A DNA stretch of 64,000 nucleotides from Halomonas piscis (GTDB taxonomy: Bacteria; Pseudomonadota; Gammaproteobacteria; Pseudomonadales; Halomonadaceae): assembly GCF_031886125.1 (NCBI RefSeq), contig NZ_CP119391.1, positions 1,860,001-1,924,000 on the forward strand, read 5' to 3'. Position 1 is the first letter of the stretch; the number at the start of each line of letters is the position of its first letter. The translations under genes and the position numbers were made by a program. Below, piece after piece: positions 54,021 to 63,373 of the stretch. The notes beneath the pieces were generated by a model. The model was not told the origin of the DNA, did no database searches, and saw only the letters and a program-made list of their open reading frames with translations.

Positions 54021-55736
54021 CTACCGCAGCACCCAGGAAAGCACCAAAAGCAGCAGCAGAATGCCCGCCACGCCCTGCCAGAAGCGCCGGGCGTCGGCGC
54101 GCTGGGCGGCGTCCGGCGGCGAAGTGTGGCGGCGCACTTGCAGCTCGTGCACCAGCTCCGACAGCCTGCGAAAGCGCAGCGCGCGCTGGGGGTCCAGGGC
54201 CCGGCGCAGGGTATCGTCCAGCGCCGGGGTAATCTCGGGGTTGGCAGCGCGCGCGCTGCGGTAGCTGAGGGCTTCCAGGTCGGTGTGGTTGCAAAGCCTG
54301 TCCGGGGTCAGCCGGTACGGCAGCTGGCCGGTGAGCAGCCAGTAGACCGTGGAAGCATAGCCGTACTGATCGCTGCGCTGGCCGATGCTGTCGCCCAGGG
54401 CGTATTCCGGCGCGGTGTGCGGAGTAAAGCCGATGGGCCGGAGGATTTCGCCGGACCGGCGGTGGCCGTCGGCATCGCGCAGATGGCAGGCGCTGAAGTC
54501 AGTGAGCACCACCTTGCCGTGCTCGTCGACCAGGACGTTATTCGGGTTGATCTGCTGATGCAGCACCCCGCGGTGGTGCAGCGCCTGTACCGCATGGCCC
54601 AGCTGACCGGCCATTTCCAACCGCTGGGCAAGCGTTGCCTGGGGGTGGCGCTCGGCCCACGCGCGCAGGGTCTCGCCGCGTATGCTGGACAGCAGATAGT
54701 AGAGATAGTGGCGCGGCCGCGAGGGCTCGACCACCCGCACCACAAACGGCGACGATACCCGCTCCACTACCCACTGCTGCAGCAGGAAATGCTCCAGGTA
54801 GGCATTGCGCAGGGAAAGCTCGGGGCTCGGCGCCTTCATCACCACCTCGGCCCCGGTATTCACGTCCTTCACCCGGTACACCCGTGACTGCGCCGTGCGC
54901 GCCAGCACTTCGATCACTTCCAGCCCGTCCAGCCGCTCCCCCGGCGAGAGCTCCGGCGGAATCGGCAGGTCGCCGTAAAGCTGGCCGGGGTCGTCGCTTT
55001 GCCCCTCGGGCAGCTCGTCGATGCGCGCCAGCTGAAAGCAGAACGGATCCACGGCGTAGCCGCGCTCCCGGGCCCGAGCGCTGGCTTCGTTCACCAGGCG
55101 CTCGCAGGCGGCGTTAAGGTCGCTTGCGTCCTGGCGTATCAGCCGCACGTAGTCCGAGGGCAGAAGCGTCCCCACCGCCGCCCGGGTGGTGAAGAGGAAA
55201 ATATCGCCCTGCTTGAGCGGGAAGCGGACGTAGTCGATGTCCACGCTGTTGTCCATGCCCAGCGCCCGGGACGGATAGCGATAGCCGCCCAGGGCGGTCA
55301 CGTGCTCGGCGCTGAGCTGCTCGAACTCTGCGCCGCGCAGGCGAAACACCAGGGTGTCGCCGATGTGAAACAGATGGGCGCTTTGCCCGCGAAACACCAG
55401 CGTCGACAGCGAGGCGACGAAGCTTTCGGCCGCCGGCTGACGGCTCTGGCCGTGGCACCATCCGTTCAGCGCGCGGAGCACCCGAGTGGCCGAGGTCTTG
55501 ACGCTCCAGTGGTCGGGCGTGGAAAAGTAGTCCGCGACGAAGGAGCGCACACCAAGCTCCGCGGCCCGGCTTGCCTGGGCGCCGGACGCTACCGAATCGC
55601 CGATCACCGCACAGCCGCCCTTGGCGTGCATCAGCGGCTTTTCCGGCAGGTAGACCGCCATCGCGCTTAGCTGGTAACGCCGGGGGGCCGTCACCTGCGC
55701 CTGGCCGTAACTGATCAGCAACTGTGCGTGCGCCAC
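54021..55736 (-). CDS. PP2C-phosphatase/Ser-Thr kinase fusion, both active sites degenerate
   Basis: About 571 residues from a GTG at 55736 (GGAGG 4 bases upstream; later starts possible). Residues about 1-235 have a PP2C fold, about 270-540 a protein kinase fold, then a single C-terminal membrane helix (FWQGVAGILLLLLVLSWVLR). It resembles the bifunctional kinase/phosphatase found near nitrate genes in pseudomonads (WSVKTSATRVL region, RALGMDNSVDIDY). Key residues are lost: the DG metal motif reads GDSVASG, the late TDG reads TTRAAV, HRD reads LHQQINPNN and DFG reads TDFSA. The ATP-site Lys (VVMKAP) remains. It is likely a membrane-anchored pseudo-enzyme acting as a scaffold or allosteric partner. 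No nitrate genes are nearby. Confidence 0.82.
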   Translation of the reverse strand: MAHAQLLISYGQAQVTAPRRYQLSAMAVYLPEKPLMHAKGGCAVIGDSVASGAQASRAAELGVRSFVADYFSTPDHWSVKTSATRVLRALNGWCHGQSRQPAAESFVASLSTLVFRGQSAHLFHIGDTLVFRLRGAEFEQLSAEHVTALGGYRYPSRALGMDNSVDIDYVRFPLKQGDIFLFTTRAAVGTLLPSDYVRLIRQDASDLNAACERLVNEASARARERGYAVDPFCFQLARIDELPEGQSDDPGQLYGDLPIPPELSPGERLDGLEVIEVLARTAQSRVYRVKDVNTGAEVVMKAPSPELSLRNAYLEHFLLQQWVVERVSSPFVVRVVEPSRPRHYLYYLLSSIRGETLRAWAERHPQATLAQRLEMAGQLGHAVQALHHRGVLHQQINPNNVLVDEHGKVVLTDFSACHLRDADGHRRSGEILRPIGFTPHTAPEYALGDSIGQRSDQYGYASTVYWLLTGQLPYRLTPDRLCNHTDLEALSYRSARAANPEITPALDDTLRRALDPQRALRFRRLSELVHELQVRRHTSPPDAAQRADARRFWQGVAGILLLLLVLSWVLR

Positions 55737-56022
55737 CTTTCCTCCCGGCGTTTCTTCCCGGCTTTTTCTCCCGACCCTTCCGCGGCCGGCAAAGCCCTGT
55801 GGGACAGGGGTAAACAGGCGCAAATCATACATGCCGCTTGCCGTGTTCCACCATGCGACTTATTGCATACGCCGGGCGCTTGCCAAGAAGGCTTAGTGCA
55901 TTTTTCGTCGGATTGGTAATCTTTTCGCCTTGTTCGTATAATCCGGTACCCGAATGTTCGGCACCAGCTGTGCTGCCCTGCCTCAACGATTTGCCACACG
56001 CCCATGCTCCAAGGAGCCCACG

Positions 56023-56553
56023 ATGAACTTTGACAACATCCCCGCCGGCAAGGCGCTGCCCAACGATATCTACGTGGCCATTGAGGTCCCGGCCAATCAC
56101 GCGCCGGTCAAATACGAGATCGACGAAGACATGGGCGCGCTGATGGTCGACCGCTTTCTGGCCACGCCGATGTTCTACCCGGCCAACTACGGCTACATTC
56201 CGCGTACCCTGGCCGACGACGGCGACGCCCTCGATGCCTTGGTGGTCACCCCGCACCCGGTAGGAGCAGGCAGCATCATCCGCGCCCGGCCGGTGGGCGT
56301 GCTCAACATGACCGATGAGGCCGGCGAGGATGCCAAGCTGGTGTGTGTGCCCCATGCCAAGCTGACCGCGCTTTACAACGACATCAACGAGGCCACCGAC
56401 CTCCCCGAGCTGCTGCGCCAGCAAATCGCCCATTTCTTTGAAAACTACAAGGATCTGGAAAAGGGCAAGTGGGTCAAGGTCGAATCCTGGGACAACGCCG
56501 AAGCCGCCCACCGGGCCATCGAAAAAGCCGTCGATGCCTATGAAAAAGCCTGA
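56023..56553 (+). CDS. ppa: Inorganic pyrophosphatase (family I)
   Basis: A 176-residue soluble pyrophosphatase (E. coli 175). Metal-binding acidic motif [11 protein letters not shown] near residues 65-75, substrate Lys and Tyr in [11 protein letters not shown], and [13 protein letters not shown]. It hydrolyses PPi from biosynthetic reactions, among them those of ArgG and MetG in this window, and competes with the PPi-type phosphofructokinase for its substrate. Start has AAGGAG 7 bases upstream. A terminator follows. Confidence 0.97.
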   Translation: MNFDNIPAGKALPNDIYVAIEVPANHAPVKYEIDEDMGALMVDRFLATPMFYPANYGYIPRTLADDGDALDALVVTPHPVGAGSIIRARPVGVLNMTDEAGEDAKLVCVPHAKLTALYNDINEATDLPELLRQQIAHFFENYKDLEKGKWVKVESWDNAEAAHRAIEKAVDAYEKA

Positions 56554-56576
56554 CGGCCGCTTGTGCCTCACCAGCG

Positions 56577-56603
56577 AACGGGTCGCCTTCGGGCGGCCCG
56601 TTT
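56577..56603 (+). terminator. Rho-independent terminator after ppa
   Basis: Hairpin AACGGGTCGCC-TTCG-GGCGGCCCGTTT with one bulge on each side, 23 bases past the ppa stop, followed by GCGTTTA. The T run is short. Confidence 0.7.
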
Positions 56604-56693
56604 GCGTTTACGGCGAAGATTAACGCGCCATGAAGCCCGCAAGGCCGCTTGCGCATCGGCGCTTTTGAATTCTCAGCCACTAAGGACGATTCC

Positions 56694-58733
56694 GTGCTAT
56701 TCCATTTCCGCCTGCCCGCCGCGCTGCGGTACCGTCAAGCCCTTTGGCTTGTGGCCGCGCTGCTTGTCTTGCTGCCTCCGGGGCTTGCCCAGGCCCAGTG
56801 GTTTTCCGGCGATGACCAGGGTGACTTTCTGCCCGTGCGCGAGGCCTTTCAGCCCAGCGCCTGGCACGACGGCGACACGCTCTATATCGGCGTCGAGGCA
56901 GCCGAAGACCACTACCTCTATCGCCATCAGTTTGCCGTCGAGAGCCAGTCCCCCGACGTCAGCCTCGGCGAGCCGGAGCTGCCGCCGGGCACCTTCATGA
57001 CCGACGAATACCTCGGCGAGGTCTACACCTTCCGCGATACCGTGGTCTTCGAAACGCCCCTGGAAGAGGCGCATAACGGCCCCTTTGACGTCGAGCTGAC
57101 CTTTCAGGGCTGCGCCGACGCCGGGCTTTGCTACCCCCCCGAACGCATGTCCCTCGAAGCCGCCGAGAGCGGGCCTCCGGCGGCCTTTGCCGATGCCGGC
57201 GAAGCCAGCGGCCAGGCCTCGCCCATCGAAGAAACCTCCCCTGCCGGCAAATCGTCGCCGGCGGCCAGCGACGCCGCTTCTTTCCCCAGCGGCGATGCGC
57301 CTGATAACGAAGCGCCGGCCAGCGAAGCAGCCGTCGGCGAAACCCCGGCGAGCGATGTCGCCGAAGCCGACAGCGACGCGGCGGATGCCGGCTTCAGCGG
57401 CCCGCAAAGCGAAGACCGCCGCTTTGCTACCCTGCTCGACGATGCCAGCCTGCCGCTGTCGCTGGGGCTTTTCTTCCTCGCCGGGCTGGGGCTGACGTTT
57501 ACCCCCTGCGTGCTGCCGATGCTGCCGATCATGTCGTCGATCATCGTCGGCCAGAACCCCACCCGCCCCCGGGCCTTTGTGCTCTCGGCCAGCTACGTGC
57601 TGGGCATGGCGCTGACCTATGCCCTGGTCGGCGTGCTGATGGGGCTGTTTGGCGCGGGCCTGAACCTCCAGGCGCACCTGCAGTCGGCGCCGGTGCTGAT
57701 CACCTTTGCGGTGCTGTTCACGCTCTTTGCGCTGGCCATGTTCGGCGCTTTCGACCTGCGCCTGTCGCCGCGCCTCGCCTCCCGGATAGACGCCTGGCAA
57801 AACCGCGCCCAGCAAAGCGGCCCGCTGGGGATTGCCGTGGCCGGGGCGCTCTCGGTGCTGGTGGTTTCGCCCTGCGTCACCGCGCCGCTGGCCGGCGCCA
57901 TGGTGTTCATTTCGTCCACCGGCGACGGCGTGCTGGGCGGCGCGGTGCTGTTTGCGCTGGGGCTGGGCATGGGCGTGCCGCTGCTGCTGGTCGGCACCTT
58001 TGGTGCCACGCTGCTGCCGCGCTCCGGCGCCTGGATGAACGGCGTCAAGATCGCCTTCGGCCTTTTGCTGCTGGGGGTCGCCATCTGGATGGTCGAGCGG
58101 CTGGTGGCCGCGCCCGTGGCGCTGATGCTGTGGGCAGCGCTGGCCGTGGGCTCGGCGCTGGCGCTGGGGGCGCTGCAGTTCAACCAGCCCCAGGGCTGGG
58201 GCCGGGCCCGCCAGGCGCTGGGCATTCTGCTGCTGGCCTGGGGTATCGCCCTGCTGCTGGGCGCCGCCCAAGGCAACAGCAACCCGCTGCGTCCGCTGCA
58301 GAGCACCCAGCAGATGGGCGCCAGCGGCGGTACGCCGACAGCGGCGGCCGAGCCCAGGTTCACCCGGGTGGATACCCTGGCAGGGCTCAACGACGCGCTG
58401 GACGACGCCGCCGCCAAAGGCGAGCCGGCGTTTGTCGACTTTACCGCCGAGTGGTGCATTTCGTGCAAGGTCATGGAGCGCGAGGTGTATCCCGACCCCA
58501 GGGTCGCCAGCGCGCTTGCCGACTATAGGCTGATCCAGGCCGACGTCACCGAGACCGATGACAGCACCCGGGAGCTGCTGGAAGCCTTTGACCTGTTCGG
58601 CCCGCCGAGCCTTCTGTTCTTTGCCGACGGCAAGGAAATTGCCCAGGCGCGCATCCAGGGCGAGGTGAACGCCGACCAGTTCAGCGCCCATCTGGAAAAG
58701 CTGGGCCAGTGGCTCGATAGCCGCGCCGGCTAA
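56694..58733 (+). CDS. dsbD: Thiol:disulfide interchange protein DsbD
   Basis: A 679-residue inner-membrane reductant conduit passing electrons from thioredoxin to periplasmic DsbC and partners. A signal peptide ([20 protein letters not shown]) precedes the alpha domain with the Cys pair in [11 protein letters not shown] long low-complexity Ala/Ser/Glu linker of about 85 residues follows, then the eight-helix beta domain with Cys in TPCVLPMLP and [10 protein letters not shown], and the gamma thioredoxin domain with [13 protein letters not shown]. The GTG at 56694 was chosen for the AAGGA site 7 bases upstream and the signal peptide; a TTG at 56649 is an alternative. The acidic linker is longer than usual, perhaps an adaptation to salt. 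Confidence 0.95.
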   Translation: MLFHFRLPAALRYRQALWLVAALLVLLPPGLAQAQWFSGDDQGDFLPVREAFQPSAWHDGDTLYIGVEAAEDHYLYRHQFAVESQSPDVSLGEPELPPGTFMTDEYLGEVYTFRDTVVFETPLEEAHNGPFDVELTFQGCADAGLCYPPERMSLEAAESGPPAAFADAGEASGQASPIEETSPAGKSSPAASDAASFPSGDAPDNEAPASEAAVGETPASDVAEADSDAADAGFSGPQSEDRRFATLLDDASLPLSLGLFFLAGLGLTFTPCVLPMLPIMSSIIVGQNPTRPRAFVLSASYVLGMALTYALVGVLMGLFGAGLNLQAHLQSAPVLITFAVLFTLFALAMFGAFDLRLSPRLASRIDAWQNRAQQSGPLGIAVAGALSVLVVSPCVTAPLAGAMVFISSTGDGVLGGAVLFALGLGMGVPLLLVGTFGATLLPRSGAWMNGVKIAFGLLLLGVAIWMVERLVAAPVALMLWAALAVGSALALGALQFNQPQGWGRARQALGILLLAWGIALLLGAAQGNSNPLRPLQSTQQMGASGGTPTAAAEPRFTRVDTLAGLNDALDDAAAKGEPAFVDFTAEWCISCKVMEREVYPDPRVASALADYRLIQADVTETDDSTRELLEAFDLFGPPSLLFFADGKEIAQARIQGEVNADQFSAHLEKLGQWLDSRAG

Positions 58734-59113
58734 GCCTGCCCGCCTGCTCGCCTGCCGGCCGGTGCGCTTTTGCCATCCGGCCGGCGTTCGGCAGCGCTAG
58801 ACAGGCTGCCTTTTTTTCGGCAAACTTCGCCTGCACGCGAGCCCGGTGCGCGGTTTGGGGCGCCAACACAGCCGCAACGTTCACCAACGTGCCGCGTTCT
58901 CGGTTTTTTGCTTTCAGGTTTACTGCGGCAGGTAACGCCTGCCAGGCGTGCGTGCTGCGCCGTTTGAGCGCGCCCCGCAGGCGCTACTTAAACGCCGCCG
59001 TCCGCCATGTCCGTTTTGCCCGGGTGCGGCACCGCTGCGCGCCGCCGGTGTCCGGGAACTATATCGCTTACGCCTTTTGTCGTTTTCATTTTCAAAGAGT
59101 ATGGAACCCCCGC
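58734..59113. other. Gene-free stretch between dsbD and accB
   Basis: About 380 bp. It holds the dsbD terminator and, near the accB end, what should be the acc promoter and leader. No trace of aroQ, which lies here in Pseudomonas, is visible: the type II dehydroquinase motif (NGPNLNLLG) is absent in all frames. The only open frames are short and Arg-rich without ribosome sites. Further upstream a GCCGGCCGG inverted repeat lies at 58755-58787. Confidence 0.6.
58790..58817 (+). terminator. Rho-independent terminator after dsbD
   Basis: Hairpin GGCAGC ... GCTGCC with a 9-base loop followed by seven T, about 60 bases past the dsbD stop. The stem is short. Confidence 0.6.
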
Positions 59114-59590
59114 ATGGATATTCGTAAAGTCAAAAAGCTGATCGAGCTGCTGGAAGAGTCCAACATCAGCGAGATCGAGATTCAGGAAGGCGAAGAGTCG
59201 GTACGCATCAGCCGCCACCCCGACGGCACTCCCTACGCCCCCCAGCCCATGGCCCAGTTTGCCCCCCACCCGTATCCCACCCAGGCGCCCGACCCCGCCG
59301 CGCCCGGCACCGCCACGCCGACGCCGGAAGAAGCGCCGGCGGCGCCGACCTACCGCGGCGAGGCGGTCAGCTCGCCCATGGTCGGCACCTTCTACCGCAG
59401 CCCGGCGCCGGGCGCCACGCCCTTTGTCGAAGTGGGCGCCAGCGTGAAGAAAGGCGAAACCGTGTGCATCGTCGAAGCCATGAAGATGATGAACCAGATC
59501 GAAGCCGACCGTGACGGCGTCATCGAAGCCATTCTGGTGGAAGACGGCGAGCCGGTCGAGTTCGATCAGCCCATGGTCATCATCGCCTGA
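59114..59590 (+). CDS. accB: Acetyl-CoA carboxylase biotin carboxyl carrier protein
   Basis: A 158-residue carrier. The N-terminal [20 protein letters not shown] is the dimerisation and AccC-binding segment. A Pro/Ala-rich linker (about 50-80) leads to the biotinyl domain with the biotinylated Lys124 in [12 protein letters not shown]. The thumb region [16 protein letters not shown] is present. Start set by the family N-terminus; the frame is open upstream. It forms the first step of fatty-acid synthesis with AccC and the AccAD transferase encoded elsewhere. Confidence 0.97.
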   Translation: MDIRKVKKLIELLEESNISEIEIQEGEESVRISRHPDGTPYAPQPMAQFAPHPYPTQAPDPAAPGTATPTPEEAPAAPTYRGEAVSSPMVGTFYRSPAPGATPFVEVGASVKKGETVCIVEAMKMMNQIEADRDGVIEAILVEDGEPVEFDQPMVIIA

Positions 59591-59621
59591 TCATTCATTT
59601 TCGACACGGGTGGAACCTCCC

Positions 59622-60962
59622 ATGCTGGACAAGGTACTGATCGCCAACCGCGGCGAAATCGCCCTGCGCATCCTGCGCGCGTGCAAGGAGCTGGGCATCA
59701 AGACGGTCGCGGTGCACTCCCAGGCCGATCGCGAGCTCATGCACGTGCGCCTGGCCGACGAGGTGGTATGCATTGGCCCGGCGCCGTCGGCCCAGTCGTA
59801 TCTGCATATCCCCGCGCTTATCAGCGCCGCCGAAGTCACCGACGCAAGCGCCATTCATCCCGGCTACGGCTTCCTGTCGGAAAACGCCGATTTTGCCGAG
59901 CAGGTCGAGCGCTCGGGCTTTCGATTCATCGGCCCCCGGGCGGAGACCATCCGCCTGATGGGCGACAAGGTCAGCGCCATCAGGGCGATGAAGGCCGCCG
60001 GCGTGCCCACCGTGCCCGGCTCCAACGGGCCGCTTGGCGACGACGACGATACCAACCTGGCCACTGCCCGGCGCATCGGCTATCCGGTCATCATCAAGGC
60101 CGCTTCCGGCGGCGGCGGGCGCGGTATGCGCGTGGTGCACACCGAAGGCTACCTGCTGTCGGCCATCAGCATCACCCGCACCGAGGCGCACTCGGCGTTC
60201 GGCGACGGCACGGTCTATATGGAAAAGTTCCTGGAAAAGCCGCGCCACGTCGAGGTTCAGGTACTGGCCGACGGCCAGGGCAACGCCATCCACCTCTATG
60301 ATCGCGACTGCTCGCTGCAGCGCCGCCACCAGAAGGTGCTGGAAGAAGCGCCGGCGCCGGGCATCGACCCCGACGCCCGGGCGCAGGTGCTCGAGGCCTG
60401 CCGCAACGCCTGCATCGACATCAACTACCGCGGCGCCGGCACCTTCGAGTTTCTCTACGAAAACGGCGAGTTCTTCTTTATCGAGATGAACACCCGGGTA
60501 CAGGTCGAGCATCCGGTCACGGAAATGGTCACCGGCGTGGACATTGTCAAGGAACAGCTGCGCATTGCCTCGGGCTGGCCGCTTTCCATCACCCAGGATG
60601 ACGTCAAGCTCGACGGCCACGCCTTCGAATGCCGCATCAACGCCGAAGACGCCCGCACCTTCATGCCCTCGCCGGGCCGGGTCACGCTGTTTCACCCGCC
60701 GGGCGGCCTTGGCGTACGCATGGACTCGCACATGTACACCGGCTACAGCGTACCGCCCCACTACGACTCGCTGATCGGCAAGCTGATCACCTGGGGCGAA
60801 GATCGCGACATTGCCCTGACGCGGATGCGCAACGCCCTGGACGAGCTGCTGGTGGAAGGCATCAAGACCAACATCGACCTGCACAAGGATCTGGTGCGGG
60901 ACAGCTACTTCCGCCAGGGCGAAGTCACCATCCACTACCTGGAAAAGAAGCTGGAATCCTGA
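59622..60962 (+). CDS. accC: Acetyl-CoA carboxylase biotin carboxylase
   Basis: A 446-residue ATP-grasp enzyme that carboxylates biotin on AccB. Motifs: [20 protein letters not shown] at the start, the glycine-rich ATP lid [32 protein letters not shown], the catalytic [18 protein letters not shown] and the ECRINAEDA region. Length matches E. coli (449). It follows accB by 31 bases. A terminator separates it from prmA. Confidence 0.98.
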   Translation: MLDKVLIANRGEIALRILRACKELGIKTVAVHSQADRELMHVRLADEVVCIGPAPSAQSYLHIPALISAAEVTDASAIHPGYGFLSENADFAEQVERSGFRFIGPRAETIRLMGDKVSAIRAMKAAGVPTVPGSNGPLGDDDDTNLATARRIGYPVIIKAASGGGGRGMRVVHTEGYLLSAISITRTEAHSAFGDGTVYMEKFLEKPRHVEVQVLADGQGNAIHLYDRDCSLQRRHQKVLEEAPAPGIDPDARAQVLEACRNACIDINYRGAGTFEFLYENGEFFFIEMNTRVQVEHPVTEMVTGVDIVKEQLRIASGWPLSITQDDVKLDGHAFECRINAEDARTFMPSPGRVTLFHPPGGLGVRMDSHMYTGYSVPPHYDSLIGKLITWGEDRDIALTRMRNALDELLVEGIKTNIDLHKDLVRDSYFRQGEVTIHYLEKKLES

Positions 60963-60980
60963 CGCTCGGTTAGCACACGC

Positions 60981-61011
60981 CGCGGGGAGCCACCGACTGC
61001 CCCGCGTTTTT
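60981..61011 (+). terminator. Rho-independent terminator after accC
   Basis: Stem CGCGGGG/CCCCGCG with an 11-base loop, followed by TTTTTCCCCC, 18 bases past the accC stop. Clear canonical form. Confidence 0.85.
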
Positions 61012-61032
61012 CCCCCACCGTGCGGAGCCCCC

Positions 61033-61956
61033 ATGCCCTGGCTACAGCTTAAAGCCCACGTTCCCCCGGAGCACGCCGAACAGCTCGAGGAGCTGCTGCT
61101 CGACGAAGGCGCCACCGCCATCAGCCTGCAGGACGCCGACGACGACCCGGTGTTCGAGCCCGAGCGCGGCACGACGCCGCTGTGGCAGGACACCGTGCTC
61201 ACTGGCCTTTACGATGACCTGGAAGGCGTGAGCGCCATGCTCGAGCGCATTCACGCCGCCTGGGCCGAGCGGCTGCCCGGCGAGCCCTGCCCCGCGATCG
61301 ACTACGAGCTGGTGGCCGACCGCGACTGGGAGCGCGAGTGGATGGACGCCTTCGAGCCGCTCAGGATGGGCGAGCGGCTGTGGATCGTGCCCAGCTGGCA
61401 CGAACCGCCGGCGTCGGATGCGGTCAACCTGATCCTCGACCCCGGCCTTGCCTTCGGTACCGGCACCCACCCCACCACGGCGCTGTGCCTTGGCTGGCTG
61501 GACGAGCTGGCCGTGGCCGGCGAGCTTGCCGGCGCCCGGGTGCTGGACGTGGGCTGCGGCTCGGGGATTTTGGCCATCGCCGCGCTGAAACTCGGCGCGC
61601 GCCGCGCCACGGGCACCGATATCGACCCCCAGGCGCTCCAGGCCAGCCGCGACAACGCCGAACGCAACGCCGTAAGGGACGCCGACCTGGCGCTTTACTA
61701 CCCCGAGGCGCTCGACCTTGAGCACCCCGAGACCGGCTACCCCGTCGTGGTGGCCAACATCCTCGCCGGTCCGCTGGTGGAGCTGGCCCCGGCCGTTGCC
61801 GGGCGCGTGGCCGCCGGCGGCCGACTGGCGCTGTCGGGCATTCTCGAGCACCAGGCCGACGAAGTGCTCGACGCCTACCGGGCCCAAGGGCTTATCATGG
61901 ACGAGCCGGCGCACCGCGAAGGCTGGGTGCGCCTGACCGGCATACGCCCGGAGTAA
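61033..61956 (+). CDS. prmA: Ribosomal protein L11 methyltransferase
   Basis: A 307-residue SAM-dependent enzyme trimethylating L11. The N-terminal L11-recognition domain (about 1-60, MPWLQLKAHVPPEHAEQLEE) is followed by the methyltransferase with AFGTGTHPTTALCL, the SAM loop VLDVGCGSGILAIAALKLGA and the catalytic-site motif VVVANILAGPLVEL. Length close to E. coli (293). It lies between accC and dusB in conserved order. Confidence 0.97.
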   Translation: MPWLQLKAHVPPEHAEQLEELLLDEGATAISLQDADDDPVFEPERGTTPLWQDTVLTGLYDDLEGVSAMLERIHAAWAERLPGEPCPAIDYELVADRDWEREWMDAFEPLRMGERLWIVPSWHEPPASDAVNLILDPGLAFGTGTHPTTALCLGWLDELAVAGELAGARVLDVGCGSGILAIAALKLGARRATGTDIDPQALQASRDNAERNAVRDADLALYYPEALDLEHPETGYPVVVANILAGPLVELAPAVAGRVAAGGRLALSGILEHQADEVLDAYRAQGLIMDEPAHREGWVRLTGIRPE

Positions 61957-61971
61957 ACGCGCGGATCGACT

Positions 61972-63009
61972 ATGACACCACCTTTGACTTCTGTCTCCAT
62001 CGGCCCCTATACGCTGCCCAACCGCACGCTGCTGGCACCCATGGCCGGCGTCACCGACCGCCCCTTCCGCCAGCTGTGCCGGCGGCTGGGTGCCGGCTGG
62101 GTAGTGGGGGAAATGGTCACGTCCGATCCCTCGCTGTGGCACACGCGCAAGTCCCGCCAGCGCATGGATCATAGCGGCGAGCCCGCCCCTCGGGTGGTGC
62201 AGATTGCCGGCGGCGACGCCGAGATGCTCGCCAAGGCCGCCCGCCTGAACGCCGAGCTTGGGGCCGAAGTCATCGACATCAACATGGGCTGCCCGGCGAA
62301 AAAAGTCTGCAACAAGGCCGCCGGCTCCGCGCTGATGCGCGACGAGCGCCTGGTCGCCGAGATCGTCAACGCCGTGGTGGCCGCGGTAGATATCCCGGTG
62401 ACGCTGAAAATCCGTACCGGCTGGTGCGCCGACAGCAACAACGCCGTGCGCGTGGCAGGCATCGCCGAAGACGCCGGCATCCGGGCGCTTGCCGTGCACG
62501 GCCGCCACCGCCAGCAGCGCTACGCGGGAGAGGCCGAATACGACACCATCGCCGCGGTGAAGTCCCGGGTGGGGCTGCCGGTATTTGCCAACGGCGATAT
62601 CGATACCCCCGAAAAAGCGGCCCAAGTGCTGGACTACACCCGAGCCGACGCGCTGATGATCGGCCGCGGCGCCCAGGGCAACCCCTGGATATTTCAGCAG
62701 ATCAACCACTATCTCGACCACGGCACGCCGCTGGCCGCCCCCACGCCCGGCGAGCGCGCCCGGGTACTGGGCGAACACCTGGCCGCGCTGCACGCATTTT
62801 ACGGCGACTACATGGGCGTGCGCATCGCGCGCAAGCACCTGGGCTGGTACCTCGCCGCCGATACGCGCTTTACGCCGGCGCAGCAGCGCGCCCTGAAACA
62901 GCAGTTCAACGCCCTGGAGACCCCGGCGGCGCAGTTTGCCTGGATGGAGACTTTAACGGTGCCGGATGCCGCCGTACGCCTGTCAGCCAAAGGAGGCCAC
63001 GCCGCATGA
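61972..63009 (+). CDS. dusB: tRNA-dihydrouridine synthase B
   Basis: A 345-residue FMN-dependent reductase of specific uridines in the tRNA D-loop. TIM-barrel start [20 protein letters not shown], catalytic Cys in [19 protein letters not shown], and FMN contacts [12 protein letters not shown] and [16 protein letters not shown]. It overlaps fis by 4 bases (ATGA), the dusB-fis operon known from enteric bacteria. Confidence 0.97.
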   Translation: MTPPLTSVSIGPYTLPNRTLLAPMAGVTDRPFRQLCRRLGAGWVVGEMVTSDPSLWHTRKSRQRMDHSGEPAPRVVQIAGGDAEMLAKAARLNAELGAEVIDINMGCPAKKVCNKAAGSALMRDERLVAEIVNAVVAAVDIPVTLKIRTGWCADSNNAVRVAGIAEDAGIRALAVHGRHRQQRYAGEAEYDTIAAVKSRVGLPVFANGDIDTPEKAAQVLDYTRADALMIGRGAQGNPWIFQQINHYLDHGTPLAAPTPGERARVLGEHLAALHAFYGDYMGVRIARKHLGWYLAADTRFTPAQQRALKQQFNALETPAAQFAWMETLTVPDAAVRLSAKGGHAA

Positions 63010-63317
63010 CGGATCGCAACCCGATGCCCACCCGCCCGGACACCGCCGCGCTCGACAAAACGCCGCCAGAGGCGCCGCCCAAACCCCTGCGCGACGCCGT
63101 GGAAGCCTCCATGCGGCGCTATTTCGAGCACCTTGACGGCGGCGAAACCAGCGACCTTTACGCCATGGTCATGGCCGAGGTGGAAACGCCCTTGCTGGCC
63201 GCCGTGCTGGAGTATACTCACGGCAACCAGACCCGCGCTGCCAAGGTGCTGGGGCTGAACCGCGGCACCCTGCGCAAGAAGCTCAAGCATTACGGACTTA
63301 TCGACAGCGCACCCTGA
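63006..63317 (+). CDS. fis: DNA-binding protein Fis
   Basis: A 103-residue nucleoid-associated protein and factor for inversion stimulation. The N-terminal part is variable and Pro-rich; the core helices ([38 protein letters not shown]) dimerise; the C-terminal helix-turn-helix is [20 protein letters not shown]. Translation is coupled to dusB by the ATGA overlap. Confidence 0.96.
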   Translation: MTDRNPMPTRPDTAALDKTPPEAPPKPLRDAVEASMRRYFEHLDGGETSDLYAMVMAEVETPLLAAVLEYTHGNQTRAAKVLGLNRGTLRKKLKHYGLIDSAP

Positions 63318-63345
63318 GCCTTCAGGCTCAGGCTTTGCTGTTTTC
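63313..63345 (+). terminator. Rho-independent terminator after fis
   Basis: Perfect hairpin CCTGAGCC-TTCA-GGCTCAGG overlapping the end of fis, followed by CTTTGCTGTTTT. It separates dusB-fis from purH. Confidence 0.8.
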
Positions 63346-63373
63346 TATCAGACCCACTGCCTACGAGAGTGTG

